In this document: in pieces, positions 44,201 through 51,108 of the stretch | Position numbering within the stretch: the first letter of the stretch is position 1 | How the letters are laid out: every line of letters starts with the position of its first letter | Origin: Nocardia miyunensis NBRC 108239 | Lineage (GTDB): Bacteria; Actinomycetota; Actinomycetes; Mycobacteriales; Mycobacteriaceae | Length of the DNA stretch: 64,000 nucleotides | Assembly: GCF_001613065.1 (NCBI RefSeq) | Contig: NZ_BDBQ01000087.1 | Location: 1-64,000, forward strand | Direction: 5' to 3' | The notes under the pieces: generated by a model | Database searches by the model: none | What the model was told of the DNA's origin: nothing | What the model saw: only the letters and a program-made list of their open reading frames with translations | Position numbers and translations under genes: made by a program

Positions 44201-45146
44201 CGACGGTGGCCTCGGTGGGACCGTAGGTGTTCCACACCTCCCGCTCGCCGCTGCCCGCGAGCCGCTCGGCCAGTTCCGGGGGCACGGCCTCACCGCCGAA
44301 GATCAACAGCCGCACCGCGTCGAGCGCCTCGGCGGGCCACATCGCCGCCAGCGTCGGGACCGTGGACACGACGCTGATCTCCCGGCGCACCAGCCACGGA
44401 CCCAGATCCATGCCGCTGCGCACCAGCGCGCGGGGCGCGGGCACCAGGCACGCGCCGTGCCGCCAGGCCAGCCACATCTCCTCGCAGGAGGCGTCGAAGG
44501 CGACCGAGAGCCCGGCCAATACGCGGTCACCGGGGCCGATCGGCTTGTCCTGCAGGAACATCCGGGCCTCGGCGTCGACGAAGGCGGCGGCGTTGCGGTG
44601 GCTGACCGCCACCCCCTTCGGCGTCCCGGTGGAACCGGAGGTGAAGATGATCCAGGCGTCGTCATCGGGCTCGGGCGCGGCCTCGGGTGTGGGCCGGATC
44701 CCGCTCGCGACGCCCGTCGCGGCGATTCCGGCGGCCGTCACGATCGCGCTGACGCGAGCCTCCCCGAAGACGAGCTGAGCACGCTCGTCCGGATCGTCGG
44801 CGTCGACGGGGACGTACGCGGCCCCGGCGTACAGCACCGCGAGGATGGTCACGTACAGCTCGGCGGTGCCCGAGGGAATGCGGACCCCGACCCGGTCGCC
44901 ACGGCGCACCCCGGCCGCGCGCAGGCGGTCGGCGATGTCGTCCACCTCGGCGAGCAGTTCGGCATAGCTGAGCACATCGGAGCCGTCGTCGAGGGCCGGC
45001 GCCTCGGGATGGCCCTGCGCGGTCGCGGCCAGGACGTCGACGAGGGTGCGTGGCGGCGCGGCCTGCGCGGAACGCAGCAGGGGCGAGGGCGACGAGCCCT
45101 GCTGCCCCGGGACCTGCGGCCGTGAAACGTCCCACTGGAGCGTCAC
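41223..45146 (-). CDS. Pls/PosA-type single-module NRPS, isopeptide poly-amino-acid synthetase
   Basis: A 1307-residue membrane NRPS with the architecture of epsilon-poly-L-lysine synthetase (about 1319 residues). Adenylation domain: about residues 30-505, with TSGSTGTPKG at 169-178, NTYGPTE at 306-312, YRSGDLVR at 390-397 and the catalytic Lys497. Thiolation domain: DFFDLGGGS with pantetheine Ser553. Then six hydrophobic segments (about 612-632, 646-682, 843-870, 885-914, 1092-1114, 1117-1146) alternate with three acetyltransferase-like left-handed-helix domains (about 720-830, 955-1060, 1195-1295). There is no condensation or thioesterase domain; in Pls the three C-terminal domains join the monomers. 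My alignment to PheA gives the substrate code D-A-E-T-I-G-T-V-V-K; Glu at the 239 position would suit a basic side chain. The GTG start has GGTGGA upstream. Confidence 0.93.
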   Translation of the reverse strand: MTLQWDVSRPQVPGQQGSSPSPLLRSAQAAPPRTLVDVLAATAQGHPEAPALDDGSDVLSYAELLAEVDDIADRLRAAGVRRGDRVGVRIPSGTAELYVTILAVLYAGAAYVPVDADDPDERAQLVFGEARVSAIVTAAGIAATGVASGIRPTPEAAPEPDDDAWIIFTSGSTGTPKGVAVSHRNAAAFVDAEARMFLQDKPIGPGDRVLAGLSVAFDASCEEMWLAWRHGACLVPAPRALVRSGMDLGPWLVRREISVVSTVPTLAAMWPAEALDAVRLLIFGGEAVPPELAERLAGSGEREVWNTYGPTEATVVACAALLTGQGPVRIGLPLDGWDLAVVDPASGRPVAEGDSGELVIGGVGLARYLDAAKDAEKYAPMPTLGWQRAYRSGDLVRFDGTALIFLGRADDQVKIGGRRIELGEIDTALQNLPGVSGAACAVRTTKAGNRILVGYLASANPEFDVQAARALLAEQLPAPLVPRLAVLGELPTRTSGKVDRDALPWPLPGAGSAPESSSELEGTAQWLAGLWNSILGAEVTGPQADFFDLGGGSLSAAQLVTALRERFPEVTVADLYDHPRLGALAERLDAAEPAAAVLPRFVKPTPRLAQWAQVLTLVPLTTLTGLQWLTWLGIVTDIASWSGSLPWLPVLSWWWLLVAFVLFITPLGRMTICVAGARALLFGVRPGSYPRGGAVHLRLWTAVRLSEASGAENLSGAPWMVPFARALGAKVGKGVDLHTLPPVTGMLELGDGCSVEPEVDLAGHWIDGDVVHIGGVRIGAGAVIGSRSTLLPGAVVGKNAVVAPGSAVFGKVKAAQEWAGSPAVKVGKAEHPWPPRTPARAAHWVIVFGLTSMALAAMPVLGLAVGGALLAWWIRDDRTGAAALVHAYAMLPVATVLSLAVFAVATVIAVRLLSIGLHDGYYPVRSRVGWQVWTTERLMDSARTFLFPLYASLLTPVWLRLLGASIGKDVEASTVLLLPKFTTVADGAFLADDTMIASYELGGGWMRIGEAKVGKRAFLGNSGMTAPGRRVPKNGLVAVLSAAPEKAKAGSSWLGSPPVRLRRTAGDSDTARTFDPPARLRMARGIVETCRLIPVMVTFGIGLGVLFTLAWLAATVGYWFAALVSGVVLIFAGLFAGAVAVTAKWLLVGRIDQVEHPLWSSFVWRNEVSDAFVETVAAPWFARAATGTAVMNIWLRGLGAKIGRGVWCESYWLPEADLVTLGDGATVERGCVVQTHLFHDRIMAMDTVTLEAGATLGPHCVALPAARIGAGGTVGPASLVMRGDTVPDSTRWQGNPIAPWPDRQGRR

Positions 45147-45558
45147 GTACTGTCCACCTTTCCGGATCGGCGCCGAGTGCGCGCAACCCGTTGTCTCACG
45201 TCAGGGTTACCGATGCGCAAACGCGATACTTCGGTTCGGCTCACCCCGCGCGGGGGCGGGACATCCCTGCCGGGCGGATCAGCTCGATTCGCCCGCGCTA
45301 TTGTCCCAGGTCGGCGGAATGGTTGCGGCAGAGGGTTGTCGCGTACACGGCGGCAGCCCGCGAATCGAGGCCACGCATCGGCGCCCGTATCGCCGGAATC
45401 CCTCGTCGGTCATCCACATGCCGGTCGGTTGGGTATTTGCCCGAGATCAGCTCGCACAGGCGACACCGGACGAATTCTCACGATCCTCCCAGCCCGGGCC
45501 CGGATGCTCGTCCTCACGTGAGCGGAACGTCGCGCTCGCACGAGGGAACAGGAATACC
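45147..45558. other. Divergent control region between Pls and the electron-transfer operon
   Basis: About 410 bp without a supportable gene. It must carry promoters for both divergent operons. GGGTAT at 45431-45436, with GGTCAT 17 bp upstream, faintly resembles a SigF-type promoter facing right. I see no strong palindrome. Confidence 0.5.
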
Positions 45559-45834
45559 ATGCCGTCATCGGATCCAGGCCGCCGAGCCGGTCGCACCGCA
45601 ACCCGAGTGCTGGCGGCGCTCGGCGTCGCCGGAACCCTCGGCGCGGCCGCTCTGGCCTACAGCGACACCCATACCGCGAGCGCTACCACCAGCACGAGCA
45701 GCAGCGATACCGGTACGAGCACCGCGAACCAGAGCAGCAGCACCTCCTCCGACGATTCCGGTACCTCGTCGGCGACAGCCCCGCAGGTCGCGACCGGGTC
45801 GGGCGAATCACACGCGCAGTCGGCCGGATCATGA
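45559..45834 (+). CDS. Small exported or membrane-anchored Ser/Thr-rich protein
   Basis: A 91-residue protein: a charged Arg-rich start, one hydrophobic helix (about residues 16-34, LAALGVAGTLGAAALAY), then about 55 residues made mostly of Ser, Thr, Gly, Ala and Asp, ending HAQSAGS. It looks like the anchor and linker of an FMN-binding protein without the FMN domain. No covalent-flavin motif (S/T-G-A-S/T) is present. It overlaps apbE by 4 bp (ATGA), so it is a genuine member of this electron-transfer operon. AGGA lies upstream of the ATG. Role unknown. Confidence 0.72.
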   Translation: MPSSDPGRRAGRTATRVLAALGVAGTLGAAALAYSDTHTASATTSTSSSDTGTSTANQSSSTSSDDSGTSSATAPQVATGSGESHAQSAGS

Positions 45835-46763
45835 CCGCGCGCACCCTCGAACCGGATCGCATCGCGACGGCCGACTGGTCGGTGTGGAGTACCACCGCCA
45901 GGCTGGTGGTCACCGACCCGGCACATCTCACCGCCGCACAGGAGGCGGTGCGCGAATATCTCGACGCCGTGGACCGCGCCTGCAGCCGATTCCGCGACGA
46001 TTCCGAACTCAGCAGGCTGACCGCGCATCAGGGTCGCCCGGCCGTCATCGGTCCCGTGTTCGCGGAGTATCTGCACGCGGCGCTCACGGTCGCCGAGGAA
46101 ACCGCGGGGGACGTGGACCCGACGGTCGGCGCGGCGCTGGCGCGGCTGGGTTACGACCGCGATTACGCGCTCATCGCGGGAACCGATACGAGCGGCCCGA
46201 TCCAGGTGACGTTCACCCCGCGCACCGACTGGACGACGGTGCTGCTCCGCGAGCGAACCGTCACCGTGCCCCGCGATGTGCGGCTGGATCTGGGCGCGAC
46301 CGCCAAGGCCGTCGCCGCCGACCGGTGCGCGCACATGATCGCCGAACGATTCGGCTGCGGAACGCTCGTCAGCCTCGGCGGCGACATCGCCACCGCTGGA
46401 TCCGCACCCCGAGGCGGGTGGCAGATCGAGGTTCGCGACGGTGCGGGCGAACCGGGCTGCCGGATCAGCCTGCCCGCGGGCGCGGCGCTGGCCACCTCCA
46501 GCACGGTGCGCAGACAGTGGAAACGCGGCGGTCACCTCGTCCACCACATCGTCGATCCGCGAACGGGCGTCGTGGCCGAAACCGTCTGGCGCACAGTCTC
46601 GGTCGCGGCGAACACCTGCCTGGCGGCCAATGCCGCTGCCACGGCCGCCGTCGTCCGGGGCCGCGCCGCGCTCGGATCGCTGCGCCGGTCCGGGCTACCG
46701 GCCCGGCTGGTCGATCGCGACGGGCGGGTCAGCGCCCTCGGCGGCTGGCCCGAGGAACGATAG
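45831..46763 (+). CDS. apbE: FAD:protein FMN transferase (ApbE family)
   Basis: A 310-residue ApbE-type flavin transferase, which links FMN to Thr or Ser of target proteins outside the membrane using FAD and magnesium. Seen: CSRFRDDSELSRL, DVDPTVGAAL, DLGATAKAVAADR, SLGGDIATAG and HHIVDPRTGVV. The late magnesium-site segment reads AANAAATAA, with Asn where many family members have Asp. No export signal is visible, so it may act in the cytoplasm. It overlaps the small Ser/Thr-rich gene by 4 bp and is followed after 9 bp by the ferric-reductase-like gene. No FMN-binding target protein is encoded nearby. Confidence 0.9.
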   Translation: MTARTLEPDRIATADWSVWSTTARLVVTDPAHLTAAQEAVREYLDAVDRACSRFRDDSELSRLTAHQGRPAVIGPVFAEYLHAALTVAEETAGDVDPTVGAALARLGYDRDYALIAGTDTSGPIQVTFTPRTDWTTVLLRERTVTVPRDVRLDLGATAKAVAADRCAHMIAERFGCGTLVSLGGDIATAGSAPRGGWQIEVRDGAGEPGCRISLPAGAALATSSTVRRQWKRGGHLVHHIVDPRTGVVAETVWRTVSVAANTCLAANAAATAAVVRGRAALGSLRRSGLPARLVDRDGRVSALGGWPEER

Positions 46764-46772
46764 GCGGACGAC

Positions 46773-47342
46773 ATGAACCAAACGGCCATGACACAGGCTC
46801 TGTGGGCCCTGGGCCGCGGCAGCGGAATCGCCGCGCTGGTCGTGCTGACCGTCGCGGTGGTCGTCGGCATCGCGGCACGGTCGGGACGCGCTATCACCCT
46901 GCCGCGCAGCGCAATCGCCGAACTGCATCGTGGCGCGTCGCTCATCGCGTGCGCCCTGGTCGGCATTCACGTGCTGAGTCTGCTCGCCGATCCCGACGCG
47001 CAGTTGCGGCTGATCGACATCGTGCTGCCCTTCGTCGCGGACTACCGCCCGGTCTGGCTGGGCCTGGGGACCGTCGCGGTCGATCTGCTCCTCGCGGTGG
47101 TCGTCTCGGCGCTGCTGCGGCATCGGCTCGGCCCGCGGACATTCCGGCTGATCCATTGGGCCGCATACGGTCTGTGGCCGGTGGCGCTGATCCACTCGCT
47201 CGGCACCGGCACCGATGCGGCGCGGCCATGGCTGCTCACGGTCGCGGGGGTCTGCATTCTCGCCGTCGCCGGTGCGGTGACCTGGCGGGTCGGGGCGAAC
47301 TTCACCGAATTCGGACGCATACAGCGAAGGAGCGCATCATGA
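46773..47342 (+). CDS. Ferric-reductase-like transmembrane heme protein
   Basis: A 189-residue membrane protein with five hydrophobic helices, of the ferric-reductase-like/YedZ (MsrQ) heme domain type. Potential heme-ligand histidines are seen in AELHRGASL and VGIHVLSL (helix 2) and in RLIHWAAYG and ALIHSLGTG (helix 4). It should pass electrons across the membrane. It has only the membrane domain, so the soluble partner is likely the NuoF-like flavoprotein whose ATG overlaps its stop by 4 bp. Confidence 0.88.
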   Translation: MNQTAMTQALWALGRGSGIAALVVLTVAVVVGIAARSGRAITLPRSAIAELHRGASLIACALVGIHVLSLLADPDAQLRLIDIVLPFVADYRPVWLGLGTVAVDLLLAVVVSALLRHRLGPRTFRLIHWAAYGLWPVALIHSLGTGTDAARPWLLTVAGVCILAVAGAVTWRVGANFTEFGRIQRRSAS

Positions 47343-48580
47343 GCCCCGCAACCACGATCGATCGGACCGGCGCGCCGGCCGGTACTCGGCGGCTACTTCT
47401 CGGTGGTCGCGAGTTGTCCTCGCACACAGAGCGTTTCGGCTCGATGCCCGCGATATCCGATCGCGCGGCATTCGTGGACGCCGTGGCCGCCGCCGGATTG
47501 CGCGGCCGGGGCGGGGCCGCGTTCCCGGCCGCGCGCAAACTCGCCGCGGTCGCCGCGGGACGCCGTGCCGTCGTCATCGCGAACGGGGCCGAGGGCGAGC
47601 CGGCCAGTCACAAGGACGCCGTATTGCTCTCCCGCGCACCGCATCTCGTGCTGGACGGGCTCGGCATCGCCGCGGACGTCGTCGGCGCGCGTGACTGCCA
47701 TTTCTATGCGCCCGGGGCCGTCCTGGACGGCGTGCGCCGCGCACTCGACGAACGCCGGGCGCGCGGTTACGACCGGCGGCCGGTCCGGCTCACCGCGTCG
47801 GCCCAGACCTTCCTGTCCGGGGAGAAAACCGCCGTCATCAACCGGATCGCGGGCCTGCCCGCGCTGCCCGGCGATCAGCTCGTCAGCACGTCGCAGGCCG
47901 GATTGCGCGGTCGTCCGACACTGGTGCACAACGTGGAGACCCTCGCGAATCTCGCCCTCATCGCCCGCTACGGACCCCGGTGGTTCCGAACCGCGGGCAC
48001 TCCGGACGAACCCGGCACCATGCTGGTCACCCTGTCCGGAACCACGGAGACCGGCGTCGTCGAGGTGCCCCTGGGAATCCCGCTCCTGGACCTGATCGCC
48101 CGCCACGGACGAACCGACCCGCGAACCGTGCGCGCGGTCCTCATCGGCGGCTACCACGGCACCTGGATCCCCGCCGACGCGCTGCACCGGGCCACCCTGT
48201 CCGCCGCCGCGCTGCGACCCCTGCACGCCGCACCCGGCGCGGGTGTCGTGCGGGTGCTCTCCCGAACCGAGTGCGGCCTGCGGACATCCGCCGAGATCAT
48301 CACCTATCTCGCCGCCCAGAGCGCCCGCCAGTGCGGCCCCTGCCGCAACGGCCTCCCGGCCCTCGCCGCGACATTCACCCCGCTCGCCACCGGCCACCCC
48401 GTCGATCCCCGCGAGATAGCCCGCCTGGCCAACCTGGTCGACGGCCGTGGCGCGTGCGCACACCCCGATGGCACCGCACGCCTGGTCCGATCCGCACTCG
48501 ACGTCTTCGCACCGGACGTCGCGCTGCACCTGCACGGCAAATGCGAGATCATCGAAGCACAGATCGGAGCGCAGCTGTGA
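47339..48580 (+). CDS. NuoF-like FMN/Fe-S flavoprotein
   Basis: A 413-residue protein related to the NADH-binding 51-kDa subunit of complex I. Seen: GLRGRGGAAFPAARK (residues 53-67), NGAEGEPASHKD (82-93, FMN site), a SLBB-like part around 235-300, and a cluster-binding end. In complex I four Cys bind the N3 cluster; here the motif is SARQCGPCRNG with Cys332 and Cys335, Cys373 in GACAH, and Ala at the place of the first Cys. Stand-alone members of this family in actinobacteria often show this QCGPC form. Partners are probably the ferric-reductase-like protein and the ferredoxin in the same operon. Start by ATGA overlap. Confidence 0.88.
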   Translation: MSPATTIDRTGAPAGTRRLLLGGRELSSHTERFGSMPAISDRAAFVDAVAAAGLRGRGGAAFPAARKLAAVAAGRRAVVIANGAEGEPASHKDAVLLSRAPHLVLDGLGIAADVVGARDCHFYAPGAVLDGVRRALDERRARGYDRRPVRLTASAQTFLSGEKTAVINRIAGLPALPGDQLVSTSQAGLRGRPTLVHNVETLANLALIARYGPRWFRTAGTPDEPGTMLVTLSGTTETGVVEVPLGIPLLDLIARHGRTDPRTVRAVLIGGYHGTWIPADALHRATLSAAALRPLHAAPGAGVVRVLSRTECGLRTSAEIITYLAAQSARQCGPCRNGLPALAATFTPLATGHPVDPREIARLANLVDGRGACAHPDGTARLVRSALDVFAPDVALHLHGKCEIIEAQIGAQL

Positions 48581-48813
48581 ACCACAACCCATCGAGCACC
48601 AGCCAGCCAGGGTACTCCCCACCGAATGTCGCCACCGTGCGCGGTGCCGGGCGCCTCGACGTCGACGCACCGGTTGGAGTGATCGTGCCGTGCGACCGAG
48701 CGCACCCCACCCGGCCGAGATACGTCGCAGCGGACATCCGCACCGAAAACGCGACATCGCATCTGAGCAGTGTGTGCCGGGGCGCGCAGCCGGTATTCGA
48801 AACACGGTCATGA
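48577..48813 (+). CDS. Possible 78-residue protein between NuoF-like and ferredoxin genes
   Basis: An open frame starts at a GTG overlapping the NuoF-like stop (GTGA) and ends overlapping the ferredoxin start (ATGA). Its product is polar, with two Cys (VPCDRAH; SSVCRGA) and no recognised domain. The double 4-base overlap argues that it is translated; the composition alone would not persuade. It could also be spacer DNA that happens to be open. Confidence 0.4.
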   Translation: MNHNPSSTSQPGYSPPNVATVRGAGRLDVDAPVGVIVPCDRAHPTRPRYVAADIRTENATSHLSSVCRGAQPVFETRS

Positions 48814-49052
48814 ACCGCGCCGAAAGCAGCCATGGCGAGTGGCAATTGCATATCGACTGGACTCGGTGCGATGGGCGAGGCGTGTGTACCGAACTGCTGC
48901 CCGGGGTCCTCGGACGCGACGACTGGGGCTTTCCGCTCACTCGCGATCATCGGGATCCGGTCGTCGGGACGGATCGGATCGCCGCCGCCCGTGACGCCGT
49001 CGACCTGTGCCCACGGCTTGCGCTGCGACTGGATCGGACGCGGCGCACATGA
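48810..49052 (+). CDS. Small single-cluster ferredoxin
   Basis: An 80-residue ferredoxin with three Cys in a [3Fe-4S]-type arrangement: TRCDGRGVC (two) and a distant VDLCPRLAL (one). It resembles the ferredoxins that feed P450s and those paired with NuoF-like proteins. It is last in the operon and should be the electron carrier for the ferric-reductase-like/NuoF-like system. The orphan P450 in this window lacks its own ferredoxin, but a link is speculative. The start is the ATG at 48810 overlapping the preceding stop. Confidence 0.82.
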   Translation: MNRAESSHGEWQLHIDWTRCDGRGVCTELLPGVLGRDDWGFPLTRDHRDPVVGTDRIAAARDAVDLCPRLALRLDRTRRT

Positions 49053-49104
49053 TCGTGGACCGGAGGATTTCCGTATGTCGTCGGGGGATCCTCCGGTCCG
49101 CGGC

Positions 49105-51108
49105 TCAGCGGGGTTTGCGCAGAGCCGCCACGAACATCGCGTCGGTGCCGTGCCGGTGCGGCCACAGTTGCGCGGCGGGGCCGTCGCCCAGCTCGGTGAC
49201 ACCGGGCAGCAGTGGGCGGGTGTCGAGTTCCTCCGCGCCGGTGCGGCGTACGACGTCGGCCACCACCGCGACGGTTTCGGGCAGGTGCGGCGAGCACGTC
49301 GAGTACACGACCACTCCGCCGGGACGCAGCAGATCCCATGCGGCGGTGAGCAATTCGCGTTGCAGCACGGTGAGCTCGCGCACATCGGCCGGGGTGCGCC
49401 GCCAGCGCGCCTCGGGACGACGACGCAGCGCGCCCAGGCCGGTGCAGGGTGCGTCGACCAGGATGCGGTCGTAGCCCGGGACCAGTCCGCTGTCGCGGCC
49501 GTCGGCGACGTGGACGGTCACCGGCAGGTCGCGGGTCGCCTTGCGCACCAACTCGGCCCGGTGCTCCGCGGGCTCGACCGCATCGACGCGGTAGCCATCG
49601 ATATCGGCCAGCGAACCCAGCAGCGCGGCCTTACCTCCGGGCCCCGCGCACAGATCGAGCCAGCGACCGCCGTCCGGACCGAGCAGTTCGGCCCGGGTGA
49701 GCGCGAGCGCCACCAGCTGACTGCCCTCGTCCTGCACACCGGCCAAGCCCTCGCGCACCGGCTCCAGCGCACCGGGATCGCCGCCGACGAGGTAGACCGC
49801 GTAGGGCGACCAGCGTCCCGGTTCGCCGCCGGTCACCAGAGCCAGTTCCTCGGCGGTGATCGCACCGGGCCGCGCGATCAGATGTACGGCCGGGCGCTCG
49901 TCGTCGGCGGCCAGCAGCTCACCCAACTCCGCCGCCGACGCGCCGAGCGCGTCGGCGAACGCCTGCGCGATCCACACCGGATGCGCGTACTCGAAGGCCA
50001 TGTGCCCCAACGGATCCTGCGGCGCGAGCCGGTCCACCCACTCCCCCTGCTCGCGCTCCCCTGCCCGGCGCAGCACGGCGTTCACGAAACCCGCCTTGCC
50101 GGAACCGAATTCGGCCCGCACCAACTCCACCGACGTATCCACCGCCGCATGCGCGCCGACCCGCGTCCGCAGCAACTGGTACACGCCCAGCCGCAACACA
50201 TCCAGCAGCGGGCCGTCGATCTCCTCGACCGCACGCCCCGCACACGCCTCGATCACCGCGTCCAGCATCCCGATCGATCGGCACGCCCCGTACGCCAACT
50301 CGGTCGCGAACGCCGCATCCCGCCCCGACACCCGCCGCTCCCGAAGCAACCCGGGCAATACGAGATTCGCGTACGCATCCCGCTCCCGCACCGCCCGCAA
50401 CACATCCCGAGCGACTTCCCGAGGCGCGTCCACCAGAGCGGACTTCCGCCCGCCCCCGCGATGCGAACGTCCCGGAGCATCCCGGTCCCGCCCGGCGGGC
50501 CGCTGCCCACCCCGGGCACGAATCTCCTTATCGCCCTGCGATTTCTGTCGACCTGACCGGTCGGCACCCTGCCCGCCCGCAGTACGAGCCGACGAATCCG
50601 CATCGTTCGCATCGGGCCGCCGCCGCGGACCGGAATCCGCCCCCGGCTGCCGCGATGAATCCGACCGGCGTGCGATTCGGCCACCGCCGTCCCGGCCACC
50701 GGAACCGCCACCCCCGGTCCGGTCATCACCGGCCCGCCGCTCCGAATCCCGCTGGTACGCAGGATCGTTCGCCCGGCCTCGCGCATTCGACGCGCGATCA
50801 AAGGCCCCGGGACCTCCTCGCCCGGCCGATGAACGATCCGAGCCGCCCACGCCCGCATCGCCCCGGCGCGAGTCATCGTACCGACGTCCACCGGATCGAC
50901 CCCGCTCCGAGTCCACCGGACGGGCCCTGTCACGGGCGCGGTCGTCCGTGGCGCGTCCCGTCTTCCCAGCACCTCTGCGGTCCGAATCCCCTTGGCGCAC
51001 AGCATTTTCACCACTTCGACGGTCGGCTGCCGAACCGCCTGTCGACGCGCCGCGCCGACGCGGCGCACCCGAGGTGTCGTCGTTCCCGTCCCGCTTCGGC
51101 CGGGTCAT
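49105..51108 (-). CDS. rsmB: 16S rRNA m5C967 methyltransferase RsmB with a long disordered leader
   Basis: A 667-residue RsmB/Fmu, which methylates a cytosine of 16S rRNA. The enzyme proper begins near residue 222: a NusB-like domain (DAPREVARDVLRAVRERDAYANLVLP), then the SAM site WLDLCAGPGGKAALL, the motif VDAPCTGLGALRRRPEARWR and the catalytic Cys in YSTCSPHLPE. The first 220 residues are almost purely Arg, Gly, Asp, Ser and Ala with many RGG, DRR and GGG units, far beyond the normal length of about 450. The start overlaps the fmt stop by 4 bp, which supports translation of the leader; no strong internal start was found. Confidence 0.93.
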   Translation of the reverse strand: MTRPKRDGNDDTSGAPRRRGASTGGSAADRRSGENAVRQGDSDRRGAGKTGRATDDRARDRARPVDSERGRSGGRRYDDSRRGDAGVGGSDRSSAGRGGPGAFDRASNARGRANDPAYQRDSERRAGDDRTGGGGSGGRDGGGRIARRSDSSRQPGADSGPRRRPDANDADSSARTAGGQGADRSGRQKSQGDKEIRARGGQRPAGRDRDAPGRSHRGGGRKSALVDAPREVARDVLRAVRERDAYANLVLPGLLRERRVSGRDAAFATELAYGACRSIGMLDAVIEACAGRAVEEIDGPLLDVLRLGVYQLLRTRVGAHAAVDTSVELVRAEFGSGKAGFVNAVLRRAGEREQGEWVDRLAPQDPLGHMAFEYAHPVWIAQAFADALGASAAELGELLAADDERPAVHLIARPGAITAEELALVTGGEPGRWSPYAVYLVGGDPGALEPVREGLAGVQDEGSQLVALALTRAELLGPDGGRWLDLCAGPGGKAALLGSLADIDGYRVDAVEPAEHRAELVRKATRDLPVTVHVADGRDSGLVPGYDRILVDAPCTGLGALRRRPEARWRRTPADVRELTVLQRELLTAAWDLLRPGGVVVYSTCSPHLPETVAVVADVVRRTGAEELDTRPLLPGVTELGDGPAAQLWPHRHGTDAMFVAALRKPR

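Noticed and set aside
41202..45125. A 1307-codon open frame antisense to the Pls-type gene
   Set aside because: It is the mirror of a real gene with GC-rich third positions; its product is Arg/His/Gln/Pro-rich without domains, while the minus-strand frame has a full chain of NRPS and acetyltransferase motifs.
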